44,411 nucleotides of DNA from JAJUJL01 sp041736465. Its GTDB lineage: Bacteria > Chloroflexota > Anaerolineae > Anaerolineales > UBA4823. The position numbers and the translations under genes were made by a program. Numbering within the stretch: position 1 is the first letter of the stretch; every line of letters begins with the position of its first letter. Shown here in pieces: positions 35,501 to 42,988 of this stretch. Under the pieces are notes generated by a model. It did not search any database and was not told where the DNA came from. It was given only the letters and a program-made list of their open reading frames with translations. The DNA lies in contig JBGSTO010000381.1 of NCBI GenBank assembly GCA_041736465.1, positions 1-44,411 of the forward strand. Direction: 5' to 3'.

Positions 35501-38224
35501 TTGGTGGATCTGGCCGACGCCCGCCAGCAAGCCGGATCTCACGAGCAGGCGCTGTCAGCGATCCAGCAGGCTTTGCTGGTAGACCCAACCAACACCGGTC
35601 TCTACACGCGTAGAGCCGGACTGCTGTTAGTGCTGGCGGATGTGAGCGAAGCGGGCAGCGAGGAACGCCAGGAACACATCGACCAGGCCATACAAGCCCT
35701 GGAAAAAGCGGTGGAAATCCAACCGCAAGATGCTGCCTTGCTGCTGCGAGTGGCTGCACTGCAGCGCGCGGCTGGCAACCTGCCAGAAGCCCTGGCACAC
35801 TCCCTTAGTGCAGCGCAGGCCAACCCGGCGCCGTCCGAAGCACTGGCTGCCTGCCTGCTGGCTGCTGAAATCCAGCAAGCTCTGCTGCTGCCCCAAAAAG
35901 CACTGCAGACCCTGGATCAGTTTTTGCCTCAGTCAGATCAGGTCGCCACCTCACAACTGACCACTTATCATTGCCTGCGCGGGGAACTTGCCCTTCTGGC
36001 AGGCGACGTGGAAAAAGCCACACAATCGCTCGTTCAGGGCATGGAGTATCACCCAGATGACCCGCGGCTGCTGGCGCTGCAATCTCGCCTGACCGCTCAC
36101 CGCCTTCCGGCGGATTGGTCATTATTCCATGCTTCGGACACAGTACCGCAGGAGAAGCCAACCTGGATGCAGGCTGCCGGTGAGATGTTTGCCACGGCCC
36201 TGGATGCGCTCAATGAAGATCCACGCCAGCTGCCTGCGGGTTTGCCCGGAGGCGGATTGCAGGCACTGCGCCTGGCACTGGTCGAAGCCGCCCTTGAGCT
36301 GCAGCAATGGGAGCCGGCCCTGGACCTGGCGCGCCAGGTACAAACGCTGGCACCGCATGAACCATACGCACAATTACTGGTGGCGCGCCTGCTTACCCTG
36401 CGGGCCGAAGCCCAACGTCTCTTCCAGCAGTTGGAAGCCCAGCGCCGTGCGCCTGGTTTGCAGGCGTTGAGCACAGCCGCATGGAATGAATTCCAGCAGG
36501 CTATCCAGGCAGCCGACGAGCTTACCCGCCGCGCATTCGGGTTGCAGCCAAAAGCCACTACGTATACCAACCTGTCTCCCGATGAAATCCTCGCCCAGCA
36601 AAGCATCAACCGCTGGCAAGCGCGCGGTTCATCCACTTTCCACCCGCAGCCCGAACATACCCAGGCGCTCGCAGCCCTATCCCCCAATCCGGAGGATGCT
36701 GCTGCGCTGATCGCATGCCTGGGTGAGAGCGGTGACCTGGCAATGAGCGCAGCTGTCGGGCGCCAGTTCCCGTCTCACCCGCTGGTGCTCGCCCAGCTCG
36801 CCCTGGCTCTGGCGCAAGAAAAACCCCGCCAGGCGTTGGCGGCTGCCCAATCCGCACTGGAAGGCATGTTGAACAGGAAGGAAGGCGCTGCGAAGGGCGC
36901 CTCTATCTCCTACTTACTACATCTTGATATGCTGCCGCTGCTGTACGCCTTGCTGGCCCGCCTGTACTGGAGTTTCGGGCACCGCCTGGGCGACCGGCGG
37001 ATGGCAGCCCAATCCATCCAGGCTGCACTGGATTTTTGGCCTGACGAACCTCGCTGGCATGCCTTGGCTGCCGACATTTACCTGGCGCTGGATCAGGCCG
37101 GAGAAGAAGATCACACCTCTAAAGCGATCGAGCACCTGGAACAGGCGCTGCGATTGGATCCCCACCAGGCCGAGTTTGCTCGCCGGTTGGGGCAAATCCA
37201 GCTGGAGCGCGGCCGTCCTTCTGAAGCCGTCCCCGCGCTGGAGCGCGCCTGCCAGCTGGCTCCCGAAGACCCGCAGGCCTGGATGCTGCTCGCCAGCGCC
37301 CACCAGGCGCGCGGCGAAGGCGAGCAAGCGGCAATACGCGCTGAACGCGCCTCGCTGCTGGCTCCCGACTGGATCGAGCCGCTGCTGCTGCGCAGCGAGC
37401 TGGCTCTGGCAGCGGGCAATCTGGCAGAAGCTCAGACACATGCCCAGGCGGTAATCACCATCGATCCCCTGCAGCCCAAAGCCCTGATGATCATCACTCG
37501 GGCGCTGCAGGCTGCCGGAAAGTCCGTCGAGGCGCTGGAAGCGCTGGATAAAGCCCTGGAACAAACTGGCTCGGTGCCCTTGCCATTGCGCCTGGAAAAG
37601 GCGCGCTTGCTGCACGATGCCCATGGCGCCAGAGCTGCCTTGCTGGCCCTGGATGAGCTGAAACAAGAATACCCTCAGGATGCAGCCCTGTTGGCCCTGC
37701 AGGCTGAATATCTAAACGATGCTGGTGAGACTGAAGCCGCGGCGCGGGCTGCTCAGCAAGCCCTGCACTCCTTCGCCCAGGAAGACTCAGCCAGCAGCGA
37801 CCAGCTGTTCCAACTGCATTTCCTGGTCGGGCGATTGTTGGGGCAAGCCGGGCAGCTGGATCAGGCCATCCAACACCTCTCCGAGGCGACCCGACTGCGT
37901 CCTGAAAACATCGAGCCATTACTTGAGTTGGGACAGGTGCACCTGGGGCGCCGCCAATATTCCCATGCGCAGCGCACCTTCCAGCAAGCGATCCAGGCTT
38001 GCCCTCAGGACGCCCGCGGCTATTATCACGCCGCGCTGGCGATGAAGGAAGGGCGCGATTACCTGCAGGCCGAACACCTGCTGCGTAAAGCCAGCGACCT
38101 GGCGCCAAAGGATTTGAACATCCGCAGGCTGCTGGGCGCTATCGTGGCTCTGAACCTGGTGCACAACCGCCGGGCTGTTGGTCAAGATGCTGCGTCAACA
38201 TCGCCGCACACCCGCGGCGGATAA
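32522..38224 (+). CDS. Giant TPR-repeat protein (1900 residues)
   Basis: The product is 1900 residues, nearly all helical and rich in Ala, Leu and Gln. Many 34-residue TPR units are recognisable by the W/L-G-A/Y-A-P spacing, for example ALEHLERATQLAPGRAEPW, ALSAIQQALLVDPTNTGLY, AIEHLEQALRLDPHQAEFA and AIQHLSEATRLRPENIEPL. I estimate several dozen units. No signal peptide or membrane segment is seen. A 21-base tandem duplication at 34623-34664 inserts RNDLYSA-RNVLYSA between repeats. GGAGGGG precedes ATG 32522. TPR superhelices bind partner proteins, and the downstream protease is the obvious candidate partner. Long open frames on the opposite strand are shadows of the biased codon use. Confidence 0.93.
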   Translation: MTVNQLMEAFETVLPQDRWSWVAAALQYDPEIWEALQGELAPRAAALLAQADQGCPLAALGLMAWDNPDPLQAIQNGQFPAANSLNPDSSTLGSSDPGTAWLAQCMRLALELQERSASQEGWEGLSKDLESAPAAVLACLTGLLPNPAELIAYLLSHHQAERALQAVLCNPMPDSWHAAILHNAITAARPANIIPVLSVLALRRPELLAVLETSLPKLPKQADQISDDPLTFPAVQLERLFQSITTLRLTGHPERAYSLLQQTTQGLRRLQARWLAELAAAAAHSGNHAVSLNAWRQAVDLLPECAEYAGCLAIELIQSGREEEAQAELNERPIPESAAAISYCLAQAILAAAGGSSQAGREFIHRAVLTPGADQDTPRLLAAPRWMELARLALSMGMAHDGLKSANRAEEYLPQGAETLNLHAQAALAAGEPELGITKSRLARLLQPHNPEHIRCLAKSLEAGGRWVDALQVRSEMMGMVENPDVSDWHDLASCALHAGDVEQSMRISQRILEKQANDAQAHVTMGQSLAARGDNQLALEHLERATQLAPGRAEPWLALAALYQQQGLGYKALDTLRAAAHTAPELYEIQLALGETYLTENAPTQALAALRTAGRLLSESVIGDVPSSTSIRIELRLGQTLLQLGHLEEARSALQRAYQANPGNHETALGYAQALLALGDPQAAFEPLRQALSQIPGDGSRNDLYSARNVLYSATCLAFGECVLQLGAEAGVESLEAARLYLEKLLETEPKNAKATVLLAEILAAQSEYAAAMQAFQNILESELTKDLHWKFRMNLGLGKAALQLGMAETAIAALQEAAQVDALNAEVQRQLCLACQAASLHQDAYQAARTALALAATELDTLVWFAEISLQLIDYLGSIQPQVLREAISALQRAVQLAPQRSDLWLQLGELQLRSGERNAASSAETAAQSTLHHLVTLENPQPGDLYRAAQTLKTLGDFNGAAACLERALQGGKPVQSKGLTQENFSLIDLLVDLADARQQAGSHEQALSAIQQALLVDPTNTGLYTRRAGLLLVLADVSEAGSEERQEHIDQAIQALEKAVEIQPQDAALLLRVAALQRAAGNLPEALAHSLSAAQANPAPSEALAACLLAAEIQQALLLPQKALQTLDQFLPQSDQVATSQLTTYHCLRGELALLAGDVEKATQSLVQGMEYHPDDPRLLALQSRLTAHRLPADWSLFHASDTVPQEKPTWMQAAGEMFATALDALNEDPRQLPAGLPGGGLQALRLALVEAALELQQWEPALDLARQVQTLAPHEPYAQLLVARLLTLRAEAQRLFQQLEAQRRAPGLQALSTAAWNEFQQAIQAADELTRRAFGLQPKATTYTNLSPDEILAQQSINRWQARGSSTFHPQPEHTQALAALSPNPEDAAALIACLGESGDLAMSAAVGRQFPSHPLVLAQLALALAQEKPRQALAAAQSALEGMLNRKEGAAKGASISYLLHLDMLPLLYALLARLYWSFGHRLGDRRMAAQSIQAALDFWPDEPRWHALAADIYLALDQAGEEDHTSKAIEHLEQALRLDPHQAEFARRLGQIQLERGRPSEAVPALERACQLAPEDPQAWMLLASAHQARGEGEQAAIRAERASLLAPDWIEPLLLRSELALAAGNLAEAQTHAQAVITIDPLQPKALMIITRALQAAGKSVEALEALDKALEQTGSVPLPLRLEKARLLHDAHGARAALLALDELKQEYPQDAALLALQAEYLNDAGETEAAARAAQQALHSFAQEDSASSDQLFQLHFLVGRLLGQAGQLDQAIQHLSEATRLRPENIEPLLELGQVHLGRRQYSHAQRTFQQAIQACPQDARGYYHAALAMKEGRDYLQAEHLLRKASDLAPKDLNIRRLLGAIVALNLVHNRRAVGQDAASTSPHTRGG
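34623..34664 (+). repeat. 21-base in-frame tandem duplication inside the TPR gene
   Basis: Two adjacent copies of CCCGGAATGnnCTTTATTCCG (34623-34643 and 34644-34664) differ at two bases (AC versus TT). Each copy is itself nearly palindromic (CGGAAT/ATTCCG). The frame is kept and seven residues are added per copy. Confidence 0.85.
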
Positions 38225-38258
38225 CGCACAAACCGAACTTATCGAGGAGACTCAATCC

Positions 38259-41159
38259 ATGCAAATCGGATTGCCGCCCACACCTGCAACGCCCATTCCT
38301 GGAGCTCGCCCGATTTCCCGCGCCCTGTTGATTGACCTGGTTCAGGCTGCTATAACGGTGAAAGAACTGCGTTTCGCCCGCCAGGCGGCACTCAACTGGC
38401 TGGCAGCTTACCCCGGCGACCTGCCGGTCAACTTGCTATATGCCCAGACGCTGATGCACTCGGGGCTGCCAGCACAAGCGCTGCCCGTGCTGGAGCGATT
38501 GTGCCAGGCTGATCCTGAGTACCGCGAGGCAGTAGACCTGATGGTGCAGGCCGAAGCCCATGTGCGCCAGGAGCTGGCTAAAGAACCCACCCGGACGGGG
38601 CGCACGGTGCTGCCGAAAACACCTGGGATCTCAAATGTCCCCGGGCGGAGAACCATCAAGCGCACCGAAGAGGAATCATCTGGCTGGCTGTTGGGTTTAG
38701 GCGGCAGTCCCGATCTGGCCCAGGCACGCGCCCTGGGACTCAATCGCTCATTAACCAAGACCCATGTCGAGTGGAGCCGCAACCTGATTCGCGCCCGGGC
38801 TGCACTCCAGCGCGGCGACCCGGCCCTGGCAGAGCAAGAGCTTCACCCGGTGCTGGCAATCGACCCCAATATTCCATTGGCAGCCGCCCTGCACCTGCGC
38901 GCCCTGGATGCAGATGCCAACTCAGGCAAGATGCCCATTCCGGCTTTGCGCAGCCTGGCAGCCCACTACCTGGAGCGCTGGCCCGCTCTCATAACCGCCA
39001 AGCTGGCACTGGCAAACGCGGCCTTGCGCAGCAGCAATCCGGAACAGGGCGTAGCGCTGATGCACACTGCCGCCGCCGCTGACATCACCGGGCAGGTTGC
39101 GGATCGTATGTGGGGTCCGGAGCACGGTTACCAGACGATCTGGCCCAGCGACATGACCCTGGAACTCGACGTACCTGTGCCCGCTGCAGTCGCCGGTGTG
39201 ATGGGTTGGAACCGCTTGCCCAGCCTCAGCACTGCCAGCGTGGCTGAACAGCCCGCCGCTATCGAATCCGGCGCCTCCCCGTCGGAGGATCTGCTGGCTT
39301 CGGTGCAGGCCGAGCTGGAACGCCTGTCCAGCCGCATCGGGAAACCTCACCTGGCCAAATCCGACGGTCGCTATCCTGTGTATGTGATCATGACTACGCG
39401 TAAAGGCCTGGTCAAACGCTACGGTCCGCAAGGCGCTGCCCAAGTCGAAAACGCCATGCGGCAGTTTGCTGCGGTGGTGCGCCAGCGAAAAGACTACGAC
39501 GCCCTGCTCTTCTATGCCGATGAAGGCGTATACATCCAGGATATCGAGATCAGCCTGGGACGTGAGCCAGTGCGCCATACGGACCCGTGGGCGCTTAAAC
39601 TGGCCCTCGCCGACCTGGACAACTCTTTAAAGAAAGCAGGCGAACGCATCGGTGCAATTCTGATCGTCGGTGGGCCTGCCGTGGTGCCCTTCCACCACCT
39701 GCCTAATCCGGTGGACGATGCCGATGTCGATGTGCCCTCCGACAATCCATACGCCTGCCGGGACGAGAACTATTTCATCCCCGAATGGCCGTTGGGACGC
39801 CTGCCCGATGTGGCGCCGCGCGGCGTGTCGGACCCCGAACCGTTGGTGAAGGCATTGGAAGCGCTTGCCCAGGCGCAGCAGGGCGGCGCCCGCCACAGCC
39901 AGGCCCGGCGCAAGAACACACTACAGTCGCAATCCCTGCTGCAGTGGCTCGAGCGCCTGACCCAACTGATCAACCTATTCAGGCGCGATCGTACCACGAT
40001 CGCCGCACCGGCACGCAGCAGCCTGGGTTACACCGCCGCCATCTGGCAGCAGGCAGCCATATCCGTGTTCGAGCCAATCGGTGAGGCGCGCGGCATGCAG
40101 ATCTCCCCACCCATCGGATTGCCCCAGCCCGGCAGCGCCGCCCGCCAGGGATCTCCCTTGCCGCCTGCACGCCTGGCTTACTTCAATCTGCACGGGCTGG
40201 CGGAGACCGCTGAGTGGTATGGGCAGCGCGATCCCGGCGGGCCACCTTCGAACGGTCAGGACCCCAGCGACGAATACCCGGTGGCAGTCACACCGCAGGA
40301 CGTGCGCAATTCCGGGCAGGCTCCTCACATGGTATTCAGCGAAGCCTGCTACGGCGCCAATATCATCAATAAAGCCGTGGAAGAAGCCCTGGCATTCAAA
40401 TTCTTGCAGTCGGGCACCCAGGCAGTAGTCGGCAGCACCTGCACGGCATACGGATCCATTGCCGAGCCGCTAATTGCCGCCGATTTTCTGGGGCATGCCT
40501 TCTGGAATTTTGTCCGCCAGGGTCTGCCGGCAGGCGAAGCCTTGCGGCGCGCCAAGATCGGCCTGGCCCAGGAGATGCACACACGCCAGGGCTACCTGGA
40601 CGGTGAAGACCAGAAGACATTGATATCGTTTGTGCTCTACGGAGATCCGCTGGCTCAACCGGTAAAAATGACTGCCCGCATGCGTAAGAGCTTGCAGCGC
40701 CTGCTTAAATATGCCCCCAGGCGCTCATCTCAGCCGCCGCCCACCGTGTGCGACAAGAGTCACGACGAGCTGGAGGCCGAGCACATCTCCGAGGATACCC
40801 TGGCATTTGTGCGCACAGTCGTCACCCAATACCTGCCGGGAATGCAGGGCGCCGACATCCAGATCAGTCATGAGCACCTGGTATGCCTGAACCCGCGCCA
40901 TTCCAGCAGCCGCGCAGGAAAAACACCTGCCATCAGCGGCGCTCCCGGCGCCGAAGGCGATGTGCTCCCCAACCGGAGAGTGATCACACTCAGCAAGCAG
41001 GTGCAGGTGGCGCGCCCGCCAGTAACCTGGCGCACGCCCGTATCCGGGCGCCAGGACGCAGCCGAGCACCCGCAAGCCGCCAGCCTGCAGCACCGCCATT
41101 ACGCTCGCCTGACGCTGGATGCTGAAGGTCGCCTGGTTAAGCTGGTGGTATCGCGCTGA
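38259..41159 (+). CDS. TPR-containing caspase-fold cysteine protease (CHAT/C25-like)
   Basis: The product is 966 residues from ATG 38259, which has GAGGAG nine bases upstream; an in-frame ATG at 38178 would add 27 residues and overlap the TPR gene. The N-terminal about 330 residues hold TPR-like helices (ALNWLAAYPGDLPVNLLYAQTLMHSG; ALAEQELHPVLAIDPNIPLAAALHL). The rest is a clan CD caspase-fold domain (YVIMTTRKGLVKRYG; AILIVGGPAVVPFHHLPNP) with the catalytic dyad His645 (YFNLHGLAE) and Cys697 (MVFSEACYGANI), in the style of gingipain C25 and CHAT proteases. No signal peptide is seen, so it acts in the cytoplasm. It is cotranscribed with the giant TPR protein, which is a plausible scaffold, regulator or substrate. 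Confidence 0.9.
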   Translation: MQIGLPPTPATPIPGARPISRALLIDLVQAAITVKELRFARQAALNWLAAYPGDLPVNLLYAQTLMHSGLPAQALPVLERLCQADPEYREAVDLMVQAEAHVRQELAKEPTRTGRTVLPKTPGISNVPGRRTIKRTEEESSGWLLGLGGSPDLAQARALGLNRSLTKTHVEWSRNLIRARAALQRGDPALAEQELHPVLAIDPNIPLAAALHLRALDADANSGKMPIPALRSLAAHYLERWPALITAKLALANAALRSSNPEQGVALMHTAAAADITGQVADRMWGPEHGYQTIWPSDMTLELDVPVPAAVAGVMGWNRLPSLSTASVAEQPAAIESGASPSEDLLASVQAELERLSSRIGKPHLAKSDGRYPVYVIMTTRKGLVKRYGPQGAAQVENAMRQFAAVVRQRKDYDALLFYADEGVYIQDIEISLGREPVRHTDPWALKLALADLDNSLKKAGERIGAILIVGGPAVVPFHHLPNPVDDADVDVPSDNPYACRDENYFIPEWPLGRLPDVAPRGVSDPEPLVKALEALAQAQQGGARHSQARRKNTLQSQSLLQWLERLTQLINLFRRDRTTIAAPARSSLGYTAAIWQQAAISVFEPIGEARGMQISPPIGLPQPGSAARQGSPLPPARLAYFNLHGLAETAEWYGQRDPGGPPSNGQDPSDEYPVAVTPQDVRNSGQAPHMVFSEACYGANIINKAVEEALAFKFLQSGTQAVVGSTCTAYGSIAEPLIAADFLGHAFWNFVRQGLPAGEALRRAKIGLAQEMHTRQGYLDGEDQKTLISFVLYGDPLAQPVKMTARMRKSLQRLLKYAPRRSSQPPPTVCDKSHDELEAEHISEDTLAFVRTVVTQYLPGMQGADIQISHEHLVCLNPRHSSSRAGKTPAISGAPGAEGDVLPNRRVITLSKQVQVARPPVTWRTPVSGRQDAAEHPQAASLQHRHYARLTLDAEGRLVKLVVSR

Positions 41160-41190
41160 AGCCGTCTACAAAACCACACATAAACTATTG

Positions 41191-41235
41191 AATGAGAGGT
41201 CCGGCAGTTGCCTACCGGACCTCTCATTCATTCTT
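41191..41235 (+). terminator. Intrinsic terminator of the TPR/protease operon
   Basis: AATGAGAGGTCCGG (41191-41204) and CCGGACCTCTCATT (41215-41228) are perfect 14-base complements with a ten-base loop, followed by CATTCTT. It lies 32 bases after the protease stop codon. Confidence 0.8.
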
Positions 41236-41248
41236 GTGCCAGGGTGAT

Positions 41249-41290
41249 TTTCACGCACGTGAAATCCCACCCAAAGAAACGTGGTATCAT
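41249..41290 (+). promoter_or_regulatory. Palindrome plus extended -10 before the beta-lactamase-fold gene
   Basis: TTTCACGCACGTGAAA (41249-41264) is a perfect palindrome apart from its two central bases. It is followed at 41282-41290 by TGG-TATCAT, an extended -10 element (5/6 match). The predicted start of transcription falls at or next to ATG 41299, implying a leaderless mRNA. The palindrome occupies the -35 region, so it may bind a regulator. Confidence 0.5.
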
Positions 41291-41298
41291 TCCGATTT

Positions 41299-42783
41299 AT
41301 GAGACGACGGAGCGTGTTTTCTCCCCTGCGTTTGTTCTCCGCAGTCTTGCTGCTGGCAGCCCTGATCCTGACCGCCTTGCAGCTGGTGCGCTACAGCCGC
41401 CTGCGGGCCAGCCTGCCGCAGGGCATGATCATCGCCGGTGTGCCGGTGGGCGGATTCGACCGCCAGCAGGCCGCCCAACGCTTGCTGGAGGTTTACTCAA
41501 CGCCGATTGAGCTGTTGTACAACCAGTCGGCAGTGCAGGTCTCTCCCTCGGTAGTAGACTTCCAGCTCGACCTGGATGCCATGCTCTCGGCTGCCGACCA
41601 GCAGCGCGTCCTGCCCCAGTTTTGGCAGGGTTTCTGGGACTACTTGTGGGGGCGAGAGACACAACCTGCCAGCGTACCGCTGCGCTCCACCTTCTCGGAG
41701 CAGCGGTTGCGTGTTTTCTTGAACGATGAAATCGCAAGGCGTTACGACCAGCCGCCCACTTCTGCCCGTCCCATCCCAGGTACCGTCGATTTCCAGCCTG
41801 GACAGCAGGGCACTGCCTTGAACATCGACGAATCGGTCGTGCTGATCGACAGCGCCTTGAAATCCCTCACCCAACGCCAAGTCGCGCTGCCGCTGCTGCG
41901 CACCCAGCCGCTGCGCCCGGCATTCCAAAACCTGCAAGTGCTGCTGGAGCAAACCCTGCAGTTAGCCGGCTATGATGGCATTTCAGGCATCTATCTGCTG
42001 GATCTGCAGACCGGGCAAGAGCTGCACCTAGCTTACCAGGCGGATACCAGCCTGGCGGTGCAGCCCGATATCGCATTTACCGCTTCCAGCACCATCAAAA
42101 TTCCCATCATGGTCTCGGCCTACCGCCGGATGAACATCGGCGAAGACGCAGAAGCCGATAAGTTGATGAGCGACATGATCGAAAAATCCGGCAACGAAGC
42201 CGCCGACTGGCTGATGGACCGGGTAATCGATATTGAGCGCGCCCCGCTGGTCGTTACCGAAGATATGCAAGCCCTGGGGCTGGAAAACACCTTCCTGGCA
42301 GGCTACTTCTCGTTAGGCTCGCCGCTGCTGGCGCGCATCCAGACTGCCTCCAACCAGCGCGCCGACGTGAGCACCGATCCCGATCTGTACAACCAAACCA
42401 CACCGGCTGAGATCGGCATGCTGCTGGAAGACATCTACCACTGCGCCCAAACCGGTGGTGGTGCGTTGATCGCCGCCTTTCCCGGAGAAATCACCCAGGA
42501 CGAGTGCCGCCAGATGGTCACCCACCTGGTGAACAACCGCCTACCCTCCCTGCTGACTGCCGGCGTTCCAGAGGGCACCCGCATCGCCCACAAGCACGGC
42601 TGGGTATCGGTCAACGGCATCATCAACACCATCGGCGATGCTGGCCTCGTCTTCTCTCCCGGCGGCAGCTACGCCCTGATCGTGTACCTGTACCACCCGG
42701 AGCAGCTGGTATGGGACCCGGCCTCGGCCCTGATCGCCCGCCTGTCGCAAGCAGTGTACAACTATTACAACATCCCGCAATAG
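41299..42783 (+). CDS. Membrane-anchored class A beta-lactamase-fold serine hydrolase with N-terminal PG-binding-like domain
   Basis: The product is 494 residues. An N-terminal membrane anchor (about 13-30) precedes a PG_binding_4/VanW-type region (GMIIAGVPVGGFDRQQAAQRLLEVY) and then a class A beta-lactamase fold. Catalytic motifs are visible: Ser264-T-I-Lys267, Ser297-Gly-Asn299 (SDN equivalent) and Lys432-His-Gly434 (KTG equivalent). Such proteins in Chloroflexota and Firmicutes may be carboxypeptidases or inactive relatives rather than antibiotic hydrolases; resistance cannot be claimed. ATG 41299 is chosen from the promoter position; GTG 41281 would add six residues. Confidence 0.85.
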   Translation: MRRRSVFSPLRLFSAVLLLAALILTALQLVRYSRLRASLPQGMIIAGVPVGGFDRQQAAQRLLEVYSTPIELLYNQSAVQVSPSVVDFQLDLDAMLSAADQQRVLPQFWQGFWDYLWGRETQPASVPLRSTFSEQRLRVFLNDEIARRYDQPPTSARPIPGTVDFQPGQQGTALNIDESVVLIDSALKSLTQRQVALPLLRTQPLRPAFQNLQVLLEQTLQLAGYDGISGIYLLDLQTGQELHLAYQADTSLAVQPDIAFTASSTIKIPIMVSAYRRMNIGEDAEADKLMSDMIEKSGNEAADWLMDRVIDIERAPLVVTEDMQALGLENTFLAGYFSLGSPLLARIQTASNQRADVSTDPDLYNQTTPAEIGMLLEDIYHCAQTGGGALIAAFPGEITQDECRQMVTHLVNNRLPSLLTAGVPEGTRIAHKHGWVSVNGIINTIGDAGLVFSPGGSYALIVYLYHPEQLVWDPASALIARLSQAVYNYYNIPQ

Positions 42784-42791
42784 GGTATAAT
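42764..42791 (+). promoter_or_regulatory. Candidate promoter of tRNA-Arg
   Basis: A perfect TATAAT (42786-42791) lies 10 bases before the tRNA. A weak -35 (ATTACA at 42764-42769) lies 16 bases upstream, inside the end of the previous gene. Confidence 0.5.
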
Positions 42792-42801
42792 CCGTTTTAC
42801 T

Positions 42802-42874
42802 GCCCGCGTAGCTCAACGGATAGAGCATCTGACTTCGGATCAGAGGGTTGCGCGTTCGAGTCGTGCCGCGGGCG
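42802..42874 (+). tRNA. tRNA-Arg (anticodon TCG)
   Basis: A 73-base cloverleaf is visible. The acceptor stem is GCCCGCG (42802-42808) pairing with CGCGGGC (42867-42873). The D arm contains AGCTCAACGGATAGAGC. The anticodon stem TCTGA/TCAGA encloses loop CTTCGGA, giving anticodon TCG (reads CGA, Arg). The T arm contains GTTCGAGTC. The CCA end is not encoded. The gene is the likely attachment site of the adjacent integrase. Confidence 0.93.
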
Positions 42875-42954
42875 CTAGATGTGGGGGTGTAACGTTGATC
42901 GACCACCATATATGGGGGTAAAAACTCGCTAGTCGGACAAATCCCCCGATTCGT

Positions 42955-42980
42955 GGTGCAGATTGGTGCAGTTCGGTGCA
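42955..42980. repeat. Three GGTGCA direct repeats with 10-base period
   Basis: GGTGCA occurs at 42955-42960, 42965-42970 and 42975-42980, exactly one helical turn apart. They lie between the tRNA and the end of the integrase gene. Such helically phased repeats are typical arm-type integrase or excisionase binding sites. Confidence 0.6.
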
Positions 42981-42988
42981 AATCTTTT

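Noticed and set aside
36097..38108. Several long open frames on the minus strand inside the TPR gene
   Set aside because: They lie opposite a clearly coding, repeat-rich frame, have no ribosome sites, and are compositionally Cys/Trp/Gly/Ser-rich shadows.
38178..41159. TPR-caspase protease as part of a type III-E CRISPR (Craspase) system
   Set aside because: No CRISPR array, Cas7-11-like effector or other cas gene is present; the resemblance is limited to the TPR plus caspase-fold layout.
41299..42783. Calling the class A fold protein an antibiotic-resistance beta-lactamase
   Set aside because: The SDN and KTG motifs are altered (SGN, KHG), it is membrane-anchored with a wall-binding-like domain, and no resistance context is present.
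42955..42980. GGTGCA repeats as a CRISPR array
   Set aside because: Units are only six bases with four-base spacers, far too short; integrase arm sites explain them better.
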